Below, piece by piece: positions 36,137 through 49,170 of a DNA stretch of 64,000 nucleotides; positions within the stretch are counted from its first letter, which is position 1; each line of letters begins with the position of its first letter. The DNA is taken from the NCBI GenBank assembly GCA_020466095.1, contig CM035806.1:12645724-12709723 (forward strand), read 5' to 3'. The stretch is from Chlorops oryzae (taxonomy: Eukaryota > Arthropoda > Insecta > Diptera > Chloropidae). Made by a program: the position numbers and the translations under genes. A model generated the notes under the pieces. The model saw only the letters and a program-made list of their open reading frames with translations, made no database searches and had not been told where the DNA came from.

Positions 36137-38476
36137 TCGACAGACAGACAAAAATTTGTGGAGAAGGAGTCGTCGCATACTTAGTTAGCTGGGAGTAAGT
36201 CAATTGCGCTCAGCTGCCATAGATACATTTCATGCATATGAATTCATGTCAGTAAGAAGCACCATTTCGTCTATTGTCGCCATTGTTACTGAGCATCCTT
36301 TTGTGCCCTACGCTGTGCGCGATTTGAACTTTCTACTTTCAATGGGAAAACTCACAGAAATTTTCGACGAGTATGAACATACATATGCATACACATTAAT
36401 ATGTACATACATATATGTACAATTTCAAGTATATATATTTATGCATACATATTTATATATATGGATATATATATATATGATTATATATGTTCGTTCACAA
36501 CGATGGAGTGTGGCTGAAATTTCTTGCCAACAGAACCAGTAGAACCTTAGTAGAACCACCTATGCTATGGTGGTCGAATGTATTGTCTGTGTGTGCTCGT
36601 CGATATTATCGAGGAATCTTCCACATTTACGCAAATACCTCGCTTTCTTTATCTATAGAAATACTTTCGTACATGCATACATACGTTACGTTAAGTTATG
36701 TGTTAAGTGAATCCTTTTACAATGCGGCTTTGTTTTGGTTTTTTTTGCTTTTTTTTTCGTACGTCTCACCTTTTCGCTAAATGCTTATGTTCGTGTCTTT
36801 TATCAAATGTTGCTAATTTAATGAAAGTGACTGGAAGTGAGCACGCAGCTTTGAGGCGCCATTGTGACGTCATTTGAAGATTATTAGGCACTGTCTCTAC
36901 GGTAAATAAGTAATTGTACATGAACATAATTCTAGATGTACCTACACCCACCAGAATGTCGTTAGAACGCGTTCACGCATGTGATTATCATAACGAGAGT
37001 ATGTGTGTGTGTGTGCGTGCGTTTGTGCCTGTGCGTGTGTGTAGGATCTCGTTTGTAATGTGCATTTGCGTTGGGATCGAAATTTCATTACAGCATAAAT
37101 GACTGTAATTTAACGTTTTTCTGTCGCAGTTCATTTTATTTACAGTAATCTCTTGCCACGCCCACATACAAAAAAAAAAAAACAAAAAAAAAACCAACCA
37201 AATTGTCCATTTAACACCATATTCCTTTAAATGGATATTGAGAGCCCAAAGGACATACAGGGTCATGCGTGTCAGTCAACATGTTCTCTCATTGAGAAAA
37301 TTCTTGTCCATTTACTCTGAGGATATCAAAATTATTTACGAAGAAATAAATTCAACTTCGGACGGATGGCTTTCTTTTCTCGCTCTAAGTTTCTTCCGCC
37401 ACACCTACCCTTTGCCGTGTTTATTTTTTGGTGCTAGAGAAAGAAAGAAGTAAAAAAGAAAATGCTTTTTCAAATATTTAATCCCCCCAGAGAGCTATAA
37501 AAACATCAACAGTTCAGAAAGCTTTCGAATTTGTTGACCTACACTCGACTATCGTCGATAGGAAATACCCTGTAAAATTATGATCTACAAAATGTCTCCG
37601 GGGTGCATTTGTTACTTAAGGTTGTGTGTACTTGTTTTATTGACAGTTTTTTTTTTTTTTGCTTTTTCGTTCCTTTTGTTTTTGTGTTCGCTTTTACATG
37701 AAAGGTTGACTCCTCCGTCTGGGATAGTTGTCATTCGCAGAGCAGTCGTCAGCACTAAAACTATTTCTCGATTCTAAACGAGTCAATTCGTTCCATTTCG
37801 TTTGGTTTCGGTTTGATTCGATTTGACACTAATCGTCGAACGGCATAGAATGGCACAGCCACCGGGACACCCACCGGCACACTCACCGGCGGCAATGAAA
37901 CTGGATTTGAATCTGGGCACTGGCACTGGCACTGTCACTGTCACTGGCGCTGGTCTCCACAACATTCCGATGTGATTCGAATTGCCTCAATATCATTCTA
38001 ATCTAATCAGCTTAAGTCAACATCAGCTTGTGTCAGCTAAGTGAATCACATTAAATGCCTCTGTTCAATGGGGGTATTCGGTAGTAACAGGCGCAGCTTA
38101 AGTACCGTACCGAATCTATCCACTTGAACATCTGGTCGAATAGAAATAGAGAAACTGAAGATAGAAATGGATAAGGCATCGTCGAAGGACACAAAGAGAA
38201 ACGGAAAACATTACAGAAATCGTAACCGTAAGAGAAATAGAAATACAAATAGAAATGATTTGGGATATTGGCAGATATTGATGGTCATAATCTTAATATC
38301 CTCTTACTACACAACACTATATTTGTGCGATAAGAGCGAATATGATATGTTAGAAGTGAAATGATATTTAAAGGGCGTAAGAAGCAGAATTTATCATAAG
38401 CCAATATTGTGTTGAATTTTTCTCGGTCTCCCTAAAACTCGCACTCCTTAAACTGTAATCATTGGAATTATTAATT
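32386..38476. other. Long noncoding stretch with a possible leader exon
   Basis: A tRNA-like patch lies near 32440. A Cys-rich frame at 32716 comes from GCTGTTGCTGCAGCTGTGGC repeats. GGTC/GGGT repeats lie near 33095-33125, (CAGA)n at 36102-36132 and TA/CATA repeats at 36380-36490. A good donor (GGGA followed by GTAAGTCAATTG) at 36195 may end a leader exon. Short frames near 37850 and 38167 are noted separately. No recognised protein. Confidence 0.35.
37850..37975 (+). CDS. Small ORF, 41 residues
   Basis: ATG in context TAGAATGG. The product begins MAQPPGHPPAHSPAAMK and continues with a Gly/Thr/Val repeat (GTGTGTVTVTGAG). Its GC content is well above the surroundings. It could be a leader ORF or first exon. 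The repeat-like Thr-Gly part makes chance equally likely. Confidence 0.18.
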   Translation: MAQPPGHPPAHSPAAMKLDLNLGTGTGTVTVTGAGLHNIPM

Positions 38477-38817
38477 ATACCTGACACACACTGTGTGGAG
38501 GGTATTCAGCGTTCGTGTGGTTTTGTGTGTACCACCCACATCCACTCGAGATAAAACATACAAAATGTATATAGGTATAGAAATGATCAGCATCACCAGG
38601 AGATTCGATTTGTCCGTCAACCTGTCTGTCCGTCTGTCCGTATGAATTATTTTTTTTTTGGAAGAGTTGAGCTGTCTTCACGAAATTCGGTATGCTTATT
38701 GGACCTGATCGGACTATTCCTGGAGAAACCTCCAGTGTCAGGGTCTGTCACAAAAGTTCCAAAGTCTGGCACAAACCTGTCTGGGGGTATTTTGTAGTCA
38801 GACTTGCCTTACTTGTT
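38477..38817 (+). mobile_element. Helentron-like element, internally deleted copy
   Basis: Starts ATACCTGACACACACTGTG, carries ACATCCACTCGAGATAAAA, ATGATCAGCATCACCAGGAG and a short (GTCY)n block. It then jumps to the 3' part (GGGGGTATTTTGTAGTCAGAC) and ends CTTACTTGTTT, as the 24409 copy does. Confidence 0.82.
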
Positions 38818-41800
38818 TTTTTTTAATTTTTTTTTTTTTTTGGTCATTCACACATCACTGAATAAGGACAATGAAAAAAGAAACTTGATTGCTTTTATTG
38901 AAGTGAAATTATAATTGAATTGAGGAGAGCACTCAAAAAATTCTCTTTCATGTTTTTTTTTTTCTTGGAAAAAAACAGTTTTTCTTAAGAATTGAATTTA
39001 ATTCCTTTTTATTATTTTATTTTTTATTTTTTTATTTTTTTATTTTTTTTTATTTTTATAAATATCAATGAATGACAAAAAGTGATACTTATTATAATGA
39101 AATATAAAGCACGATTCAACCTTTCGATTCATGTTCAATCGTGCCAAGTGATGCGTTCTCACTTGACTCGATTTCGCATCATTCGATTCTCATTTGTCGT
39201 AAAATGCATCTCTGTAAGTTCAGAACGCGTGAAAAGCAATCATTAAAAGTCATTTCGATTTTCAAAAAATCATTTCGCAATGAGTTTCCTTTTTTGTTGT
39301 GCCTCTTTCCTTTTCCTTTTTTTTTTTGTGATATTCCAATCAATTTTGTCGATGCTCGTTCGATGGTACTTAAAAATGCAAGCACATACGTGTACGTGCG
39401 AGCTTTAATTATTCAAAAAAAGTAACTTGATGTATTTCCGTTTTTTTAGCTTTTTTTGCCCCCATTCAAAATTCAAACTCAAACTCAAACTCCTTGATAA
39501 AATTCCATTTGCAAGGATCATTGAATCGATGCTAATCAAATGTGACGAAATGCGGTGAAATTTGAAAATTGAGCTCTGAACACTCGTATCCGTGGATGTA
39601 TATTTTTACCGATACATCCAATGAAATATTGTAAACATATATGTTTTCTGAGACCATAACTTCATTGAAGCTTTAATATCCACAGAGCTTATGGTGACTT
39701 TTTCAGGTGCGTGGTAAGTGCCAATCATGTCCCTGACAGGCTGCACAGTCTCATGCCACCAAATACTTCATCCACCTTCACATGCAAACAATATAGTATC
39801 ATATTGATTTCGATTCGGCGGTTTTTCTTTTTCTTTTTCTCTTTGCAAAAATTTTATTCGATTTCAGCAGTTACTTTTGATACTGGTCTCGAGTGTGATT
39901 CGTGACAAAATGCCACGCGTCAATCAGACGTGACTGCACGATCGTCGCGGCTCCTTTTTGGTATGGCTAATCGAAATAAATGCACTTTCGCCTTGAAACT
40001 TTGTGATTTTGTCTTTTCTGGTTTTTGTTTGTTGAGAATGATTTTTCAGGATGAACTCTGTAAAGGACAACTTTGAATTAAAAAAATGAAGATTTTTTTC
40101 GTGTGATTGCAGACGAAAAATCGCAAAATCCATTTTAAATTTTATGGCTGAATCGGCTGAAGAGGACACATAGACTGATTTTAAATCGATCGTTTTTTTT
40201 TAGCGAACAGTGAAAAGATCGCTGATTACCTTTTCCGATATCTGGCTAGATTTGTAATCTGTGGAAAGTCCGAGTTCAAACCCTGCCGCAGGAAAAAGAA
40301 TTTGTGGAAAAATGGAGAATAAAACAGACAAGTGAATTTTAGCGAAAAAATGCGGAGTGCAGAGAAACTAAGTTGGGACGCGAACCAATAAAACAAGTTG
40401 CTTTCGGTCGGGCTTTGCAAAACGTCACGCACAAGCTCTTTCAAAATTACGTTTTCCGGGAATATTGAAGAATACGGTCTGTTTTTTAAATATTAATTTG
40501 GAAAATCCCATTCTGAAGGTTGTCATCACCATTTGAAAAGCCTATGCTCGGTTAGGTTAGGTTAGGTTAGGTTAGGTTAGTCTGGTTGCCACAATTAAGG
40601 GTGACACAAAGTTAGGCATCACATGGGCCCGTTGTGATACCACGAATAAAGGGGAAAACAAAGAAAAACAGAAATAGAAAAAACTATACAAACATCCACG
40701 ATAAGAACCCCCACAGTCTCTCGATTCGTAAGTTGGGATCACAACCAACTATGGCACAGAGGCCGTTTTGAATTGTCTAAGTGAACAACAAATATCTATT
40801 ATTATTATTTTCAATATTTTATTTTTATTTTTGTTTTGTGTCCATCATCGCATAGGAGATTTGAAGAGACGAAAAGACGAAGAAAATATATGGGCGTCTT
40901 TTAATGGCTCATATTTTTAGAAGCGAACATTTTCGAATACGCGATTTATCAATAATTTATATTGATGTCAACATTCATCTAGCCAGTAGCTCCTTCGAGA
41001 GCAATATTTACCATCAATTCCCCATTCTATATTCCATGGAGTTCGAATAAATTGCTTTTCTGTGTTCTTGTGTATGCTCGGCTCTCTTTTAATCTATTCA
41101 TAAAATCTTAACAGCCATAAAATAAAGCCTACGCGCAACTAAAAGCTGAAAAGCTAGTAGCAATGTCGAGCGTTCTTCATATCGCTCCTATGGCTGGCTC
41201 CTTCCAAGGTCACATTCGAAGAATTCGATTTCAATTTCAATTGTTTACTGCTTGTTCACATTGACTGTGAAAACTATTGGCGAGTATTAAAAACAGAAAT
41301 TGTAGGACAATCCAAGGAACCTCGCCTTCAATAAAATCCCCAAACTCAAGCTCTAGAAAAGTCATAAAGTTTTATAGAGAAAGTTTCTTTCTTTTCGCAG
41401 TTCACTGGTTCATTTCTTCTTCCGCTTTATTTTTATTTATTTCTTCTTTTTCTTTTTTTTTTCTCATTCATTTTTTTCTTCTCACATTTTTCTGTTCATT
41501 TTCATTTTCTTTTACTCTTTATTAATAAATTTTATTATTGTGCACGCTGGATGCCGCGTAGTATAAAATGTCAATACGATCGTAAAAGTTATTAACTGAC
41601 CATGAAGGAGGAAACCAAATAAAGTACGAGTATCCTCGAACAATACATCTGTGGCGGAATTGGCAAAAGTAGCGAGTAAAGTACACGCGCTCGAAGCTAT
41701 TGTTGGCAGAGGTCCTCGTTACATCCTTTCAATCTGTATTTTATTGTGAAATTTCACTCTCATCGGTCCATTGTTCAGCATGCTAAAGCAGCGAAAATAG

Positions 41801-43793
41801 TAATGAGTCATTGGGGAAAAAATTTGCCCAATCGGTATGACTATTCGTATGACGGAACATATGAATATGTAGCGTTCGATTTTTCACGAAAAAGCTGTAA
41901 AAACGAGAACGACCGGGTGGGTGATAGAGGGCGCGATGGAGGGCCAGAGGTGTGTGAGCACACGGATTTCAGGCTTGAAAGCGAGATTTGGCATTTTAAA
42001 ATTTATTCCAGCCATGGGAACAATGAGTGCGCGCCTCAACCAAGAAACGTTATAAGATTGAAAGGATGGAAGGAAGGAAGGTAGGTAGGTAGGGAATTGG
42101 TGTGTAGGCAGGTATGTAGACTGGCATTATCTCCGCAATGAATGAGCCTGAAATATTTATTCAACGAAGCGGAAATTAAAAAAACAAATATATATATATA
42201 TATAAGTATGTATATATGTTTGCTTATTTTTGAATTCATACCGAGTGCATAAAAATTACGTAGAATTATTAAAGGCTCAGTTAAGAGGAAAAGAGGCTTC
42301 AACAGCGACTGACGGACTGCTTGAGTAACAGAGCGCATAATTTAAGATCCCAGAAATCCTTTCAATTTTTGTTGTTGTATTTTTTGTTTGTTTTTGTTTT
42401 TCTTGGTACACGCCGACATAATCATGCTGTGCTCTGAGACGTGATGACGTCCTTGCGATTCCTTGAAACAAAATTTTCCTCAAAGACATTTTTGTGTATT
42501 TTGCTTTGTTGTTTTTCTGAGTCCTTTTTATTTTTATTCCTGGTGGTTTTTGAATTTTCAATTTTTTTTATATTTTTTATTTTATTTTTTCTTCGTCCAT
42601 TTTTTTTTTTTTTTTTTTTGGGGACGGCTTGTTAGAAACAATGGCGATTCATGCCATTCAGATTCACAAATGAAGAGAATTCATCATCATTCGGTCAGAC
42701 AATGTGGACAGCGACAGCCCATTTCTTGAGGGCACTTGTATTGTGTCTTGAACACACATTTCCCCAAATCCAAACAGTGGTCACATGCGGTCCGGTCCCG
42801 TCCGGTCCCGTTTGGTCCTATGTTCACAATTTAATAGCGGAACAATGTTCTACTCGTCGTATACATATTTTCTTGTTTCTTGCTTTTTTCTCGATGAGCG
42901 CGCTAGCTAACCGTTTTGATGCGAAGCAAATGGGTCGGACCGACCGTCGTGCATCATGTTGAATGCATGACAATGCGCTTTTCGGCTCGATTTGGAAGCC
43001 TACTCGAACTGACAAGCAATAGAAATTTCACACAACCAAGAAGAGAGAAATACCCATGTCCGCCGCCAGTCAGCTAGCCTCTGTCACTTAAAACTGAAAA
43101 AAGCAAAAACTTTGAAAAAAAAACAAAAAAACTTAGAAAAGAAAAAATACACAAAATGAAAAACGAAAACGAGGAAGAAAAAAAAGAAACCAATTTTAAA
43201 TGGCAAAAAACTATTTTCGTTAGTTTTCCACTCGATGTTTTGAGGCCTGAACGTTTAGGGGATGTACTTGTCATGTTCCGAGTGGATGCGACTTTTTGGG
43301 ACGACTGCAGCCAGTCGAGTGCGCGATTCCCACACCACAAAGCGGGCCAACGAAAAATGCAATTTCATTCTGTCATAATGCGAAAACGTGTTAACAACGA
43401 AGGCCGTATGTGGTCTAGTTGGAATGTCTATTTTTAGCCCTGTTTTCGCATTCTGTTTTTTTTTTTTTTTTGTTTCTTTTGCCCACTCTTTTCCTCCTTC
43501 CTTACACGTGATTTTCGCCTTTGTGCGCGCTCGTAAAATGTTAAACGTTTTTCGCTCTCCAAATTAGTTCTCCGCTCGCTACGTTATGACACTCGGCGCT
43601 GGAGCTCTTTTCATATGGAATTGTGTTGAGTTTTTAATTAAGTACTTAAGTCGTGTTATGGGTGAAGGGGTGCTGTTCAAATTTTTCCATTTCCATTTTC
43701 TGCAGTACAATTACAAAAATTTCACTTTTGACATAATCGGTTATGGCAAACGATTTTCTTCACGGTGACGTGTGAGAACTTTTCACACTCCAA

Positions 43794-43831
<38 letters not shown>

Positions 43832-44083
43832 TTCTTCACCATAAAAATTAAAAAAGCCTGAAATGCACTATAGAGTTTTTTTTTACGTAGAGAAAACACT
43901 GTAGAGTGTGGAGAATTTTCCTATGCTGGGTACGGTAAAGACCGTTTCTATTATTCTACAGATCTACGTAGAGCTTCCGTCGACATATTTCGAGCAGAGC
44001 CCTTCTATGTACTCCACCACTGTTTACACTGCTGGTGAGTGTTCGCTATATGACTCTGCTGTAGGGAAAATTACTTTTGCAGT
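38818..44083. other. Noncoding stretch with one SINE
   Basis: T/A homopolymers, a tRNA-like B-box (GAGTTCAAACCCTGCCGCAGG) near 40271, the SINE at 40551-40768, AGGT/AAGG repeats at 42068-42095, and poly-A at 43794-43827. A 112-codon frame at 41746 has ordinary composition but no recognised domain and no clear gene context. No gene is called. Confidence 0.4.
40551..40768 (-). mobile_element. tRNA-derived SINE with (CCTAA)n tail
   Basis: On the minus strand: head CATAGTTGGTTGTGATCCCAAC (near 40760-40735), body GTGGTATCACAACGGGCCC, then a (CCTAA)n tail seen as (GGTTA)n at 40551-40580. Same family as 55371-55566 and 27430-27629. Confidence 0.82.
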
Positions 44084-45224
44084 CAGCGGCGGATTAAGAC
44101 AATTTGCCGCCCTACACTGAAAGAAATATCGGCAGTAATATTGAATAAAAATTTTCGTAAATATTTGAATACGAATTTTAGTCAATATAACGAATTTTCT
44201 TCATGCTGACGAAAATATTTGTTATATTGTAGAAATTTTGTGAATGGAACGAAAAAAAATTCTTCAATATGACTTAAATAGTTTAATCAATATAACAAAA
44301 TTTCTTCATAGGTACGAAAACATTTCTTCATACTGAAGAAATTTTCTTACATATGACAAAAGCTTTCGTAGGACATTTTAAAATTAGAATTTTCGTATAA
44401 ATGAAGAAATTTCTTCAATATGACGTAATTTGTTTGTTGATATGAAGAAATTTCGTTAATATAACAAAACGTATTCGTGAATATAGAGTAATTAATTTCG
44501 TAAATATGAAGAAATTTTTTCAATATGACGAAAAAATTGTCTTAAAATTAATTTATATATTAAATATAACGAATTTATTTCGTATAAATAAAGAAATTGC
44601 TTCAATATGACTAATGTAAATCTTGAAATATGAAGAAATTCTTCAATATTACGAAAAAGTGAATATTTTTAAGAAGTTCTTGGGGTTGATGAGTCTTAAG
44701 GCAGAAGATTCAGCGTAATAAGCAAAGATCGTTCATGAAGTGAAAACGCGTTTTTTATGGAAGCAGAGAAATTGTGTTTAATTTGAAAATTGAATGAAAA
44801 TATTGCTCGCGTTCAAAATCGCAGAAAATTTGATAGGTGTGTATTAATTCATATATATTTTGCGAAGTCTTCCGTTTCTAATAAACTCAAATTTTTTAAA
44901 GTGCCACATTGACGGGGAGACGCTTCTGCATATGAGTGAGGTTCATATTTCGATCCGGTGACACTGGAAGTTGATACGCTGAAAACACTATAGAAAATAC
45001 AAGTAAGTATAACAATTGATGCTATATTGCTAAATTTGTTTAATGAAGTGGATGAAATTAACCGACAATTATTTATTTATTTCAGGGAATTTGCTTGTAG
45101 ATGAATTCTGATGAGTGTGGGAAAGAAGAAGATATGTTAAAAAGAGAAATGGGCATAGAACAGCAAATATTAAATAAATATAGGATAATTATATCAATAA
45201 AAAAATAATAAATAATTAAAAATT

Positions 45225-46130
45225 ATAAATTATAAATAATAAATAACAAATAAATATAATAAATAATAAATAATAAATAAATAAATAATAAAAATAATAA
45301 ATAATAAATAATAAATAATAAATAATAAATAATAAATAATAAATAATAAATAATAAATAATAAATAATAAATAATAAATAATAAATAATAAATAATAAAT
45401 AATAAATAATAAATAATAAATAATAAATAATAAATAATAAATAATAAATAATAAATAATAAATAATAAATAATAAATAATAAATAATAAAATAATAAATA
45501 ATAAATAATAAATAATAAATAATAAATAATAAATAATAAATAATAAATAATAAATAATAAATAATAAATAATAAATAATAAATAATAAATAATAAATAAT
45601 AAATAATAAATAATAAATAATAAATAATAAATAATAAATAATAAATAATAAATAAATAAAATAATAAATAATAAATAATAAATAATAAATAATAAATAAT
45701 AAATAATAAATAATAAATAATAAATAATAAATAATAAATAATAAATAATAAATAATAAATAATAAATAATAAAATAATAAATAATAAATAATAAATAATA
45801 AATAATAAATAATAAATAATAAATAATAAATAATAAATAATAAATAATAAATAATAAATAATAAATAATAAATAATAAATAATAAATAATAAATAATAAA
45901 TAATAAATAATAAATAATAAATAATAAATAATAAATAATAAATAATAAATAATAAATAAATAAATAATAAATAATAAATAATAAATAATAAATAATAAAA
46001 TAATAAATAATAAATAATAAATAATAAATAATAAAATAATAAATAATAAATAATAAATAATAAATAATAAATAGTAAATAATAAATAATAAATAAATAAT
46101 AAAATAAAAAATTAAAAATAAAAATTAACA
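45225..46130. repeat. About 0.9-kb heptanucleotide array (AATAAAT)n
   Basis: A nearly pure 7-bp unit with occasional extra A or AAAT insertions. It gives a 302-codon minus-strand frame of Tyr-Leu-Leu-Phe-Ile-Ile repeats that is not a gene. It lies inside the element at 44115-47227. Confidence 0.97.
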
Positions 46131-46416
46131 AATAATAAGCAATAAATAAAATAATAAATGATAAATAAAATAAGTATATTATTTATGTATAAACTATTAG
46201 GGTTTATTTATGATTATCGTATGCTGACTAGAATAACCATGCGAACTACAAGATGAACTTAAAGGAATTCATACAAACTACAAGACGAATTACCCTGATG
46301 TCCCAAAAAATGGCAAAACCTATATTGAGCACCAGAAAATCGCAAAACCTATACTGAGCACCACACACAAAACATAAACCTTATTCCCAAAAACCTTATT
46401 ATCAAAAAATGTAATA

Positions 46417-47059
46417 AAATGAAAAAAATACTATGATAACGAAGCAGGGTTGCGTATTTCAATAAATTTCTTCATATTGAAGAAAATCTTTCGTAATTTT
46501 TAAGAAATTTATTCAATATCAATAATTATTTTCGTAGATATGAAAAAATTTCTTCAATATAACGAAGCAGGATAATATACTTGAAGAAATTTGACTAAAA
46601 TAATTTCTTAGATATGAAAACATTTTCTCAATATAACGAAGTAGGGTTGCGTATTTCAATAAATTTCTTCATATTGAAGAAAATCGTTCGTAATATTGAA
46701 GAAATTTATTCAATATCAATAATTATTTTCGTAGATATGAAGAAATTTCTTCAATATAACGAAGCAGGGTTGCGTATTTCAATAAATTTCTTCATATTGA
46801 AGAAAATCGTTCGTAATATTGAAGAAATTTATTCAATATCAATAATTATTTTCGTAGATATGAAGAAATTTCTTCAATATAACGAAGCAGGGTTGCGTAT
46901 TTCAATAAATTTCTTCATATTGAAGAAAATCGTTCGTAATATTGAAGAAATTTATTCAATATCAATAATTATTTTCGTAGATATGAAAAAATTTCTTCAA
47001 TATAACGAAGCAGGATAATATACTTGAAGAAATTTGACTAAAATAATTTCGTAGATATG
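46417..47059 (+). repeat. Higher-order tandem repeat of 123-bp and 74-bp units
   Basis: Unit starts (at GATATGAA) fall at 46540, 46614, 46737, 46860, 46983 and 47057: spacings 74, 123, 123, 123, 74. A degenerate 123-bp unit precedes at about 46417. The repeat block is therefore 443 bp (3 x 123 + 74). Because 123 is divisible by three, a 134-codon frame spans it; it encodes the same 41-residue unit repeatedly and is not taken as a gene. Confidence 0.93.
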
Positions 47060-47645
47060 AAGATATTTCTTCAATATAACGAAATTTTTTTCCTGATTTC
47101 AATTTCTTCATATTGCATATCGTCTTTATTCATATTGATTGCTTTTTTTAGTTAGCTCTATTTTTACTGCCGTTTCTTCAATAACGCAGCCCATTTCTTC
47201 AATATTACCTACGGATTTTTTTCGGTGTAGGCAGTTGTGATTTTACCGCCTTAGGCAGCAGCCTAATCTTCGCATTTCCATTTTATCTAGTGAAAACGGT
47301 CAGATCTCGACGTCCCTGAAAATTTGCTGCCTTTGTTGGCTATATGGTTAATCCGCCACAATATACAGTGTATAAAGTCGTGGAGCACATACATACAGAG
47401 AGAAAATAATCAACGATTTTTTGTTCATCATTATTCCACATCTATATGGAAAAGCCTTTTAGTACGGGACACCCTGTGTGTATGCTTCATTTAATACGCC
47501 CCTACGGCGCGCCCTCAGTCCAAACTCCGTGCAATCAAGCTAAGGAGAGGGCAATAAGATGCTTTAATTTCAAGTAGAGACTTATAGTTACAGCCGAACA
47601 TCTATATAGCGAATTTCCCCCCAGTTTTTTCATTATAGGTAAGTA

Positions 47646-48303
47646 CACAGAGGAAAAAATCAACCGGAAAACTGGTTAAATCCAAAGGAAAAACATACAA
47701 ATCGGCTTCAACAAGGAATATTTTTATTTTAACAATTTTTCTTGTTGGCAAAAATAAAGATTTTCCTTTTGAATCAAAAATATTTCAGGTTGAATTGAAA
47801 TGATAATTTTCAAAAATGGATTTAAATTTAAATTGTTGAACTTACCACGGAGATAATTGAAATGACAAGATAATTTTTAAAATAAGAAAATATTTTCGAA
47901 AATGCCTATAAAAGAAAAAATGTCAAAACAAATTTAATTAACGTTCAAAACAAATGGCCACAGAGCCCTCTGCTGAACATAACCCCAAAAAATAGCCATA
48001 GGATGGACTTCATCCGATTTTGTCACTCCATTGTTTTGTTGTCCGTTGACTGCTTTCGCCATGCTTAATAAGTTCTTAGCTGAATAGATGTCTTATATGT
48101 CCTATTTTATAAAACAAATGAGAATTATACCGAACGTAAAGAAATGTAATTAAACATATTTCCTTTCAAATCAACCAAAAATGTTTTTGACTCAACCATT
48201 TTTCTTTTGAAATTTTTGTTCTGCTCAAAAATCAAAAGGACTGTGAATAATAATGCGCCCTTTTTAAAAAAAAAAATCAAATCATGGTTAAGTTCGCTCA
48301 GTG
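47646..48303 (-). mobile_element. TA-flanked TIR element, family 'CACWGAG', copy 2
   Basis: Inverted relative to the 18391-19108 copy. The ends are CACAGAGGAAAAAATCAAC (left) and GTTCGCTCAGTG (right), with TA at 47644-47645 and 48304-48305. The length difference from copy 1 (658 versus 718 bp) is due to internal indels. Confidence 0.82.
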
Positions 48304-49170
48304 TAGTAGAGCTCTACTCGATATATGTTGACGGCAGCTGTGTGAATCGTAGAGACGGTCTTCAGTGTACATACCAATGGTATATTATCTCGTCGCCCGG
48401 AGATTCATGTGCTCTATACGCCATTTTAACGAATTTGAGTTAAGGATGCCATCCCCCATTATCAATGCCAAATTTTTTAAATCCGCAATCCATTTTTTGC
48501 TATATCTTCTAGTTACTGAGATAATTCATCTCCAGTTTGCTCTATATCCCTTGAAACACAATTTTTTTGTGTTCTTTTGCTCTATACGCCATTCAATGGC
48601 ATATAGAGCAAAATTTCAGTACAAAGTTAAGGTTTTAATTGACGATAGCCACTTTGCTCTACATGCCGTTTTCTTCGAGTAACATCGTTGATAATTTTTG
48701 TTTTTTTGTTTAAGTAAAACAGTAGTCTAAGTTAAAAATATAGGTATTGAAAGAATAACGAAGCATTGGCATTCGTACGACATCATCATATTTGTCGCTC
48801 AGTGGATAAAGGGAATGAGTCCGCAAAATTTGAAATGGAAAAAAACGACAGAACAGTTGACGTTGACTTTAAAATTAGTTTTTACAACAAAACTCAAAAT
48901 TGAAATTGCAAAATTAATTATTGGCGCTTCTTTTACAATTTTTAAAAAAGTCATAAAAGGAAGTGTATCCACGCTAAATCTCAAAAACGTCAAATTAGAC
49001 TCAATCCCTTTATCCAGTGAACGACTCATATGTTCAAGAAATATGCATAGCATATCTACATAGCAGATTAAAAAACAAAAAACCAAATCCAAAAGGAACC
49101 CGCGAAACTCTGGGACTCGCCTAATATTATAACAGCCCTCGTATAATAACAAAAAGTCTGGTTACCAATA

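Larger units (their letters stand above)
44115..47227. mobile_element. TA-flanked foldback-like element carrying satellite arrays
   Basis: The ends CACTGAAAGAAAT and, inverted, CACCGAAAAAAAT are flanked by TA (44113-44114 and 47228-47229). Both arms are packed with degenerate copies of GAAGAAATTTCTTCAATAT, itself built on a 14-bp palindrome. The centre holds a heptanucleotide array and a higher-order satellite. No transposase is seen. The plan resembles foldback transposons (inverted arms made of tandem subrepeats). Confidence 0.7.
44084..47358. mobile_element. hAT-like remnant split by a later insertion
   Basis: The left end CAGCGGCGGATTAAGAC and the right end, complement of GTGGCGGATTAACC, are inverted. 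Removing the inner element (44115-47227) and one TA restores GCCGCCCTAGGCAG across the junction. CAG-type ends of this sort suggest hAT. I could not find a convincing 8-bp target duplication. Confidence 0.5.

Noticed and set aside
38167..38364. 65-codon frame with Arg/Asn-rich start and one hydrophobic segment
   Set aside because: The basic part derives from an AGAAAT/CGTAAC short repeat; no gene context was found.
40551..40580. (TTAGG)n resembling insect telomere repeat
   Set aside because: It is the tail of a minus-strand SINE with a tRNA-like head, and higher flies lack TTAGG telomeres.
45223..46131. 302-codon minus-strand frame
   Set aside because: Product of the heptanucleotide array.
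46614..47018. 134-codon frame with a 41-residue repeat, protein-like at first sight
   Set aside because: The 123-bp satellite unit is divisible by three, so an open unit repeats; the 74-bp units break the frame and the sequence is AT-rich noncoding in style.
44150..47100. AGAAATTTCT units as heat-shock elements
   Set aside because: They match only two adjacent nGAAn units; at least three are expected, and the motif is explained by the satellite palindrome.
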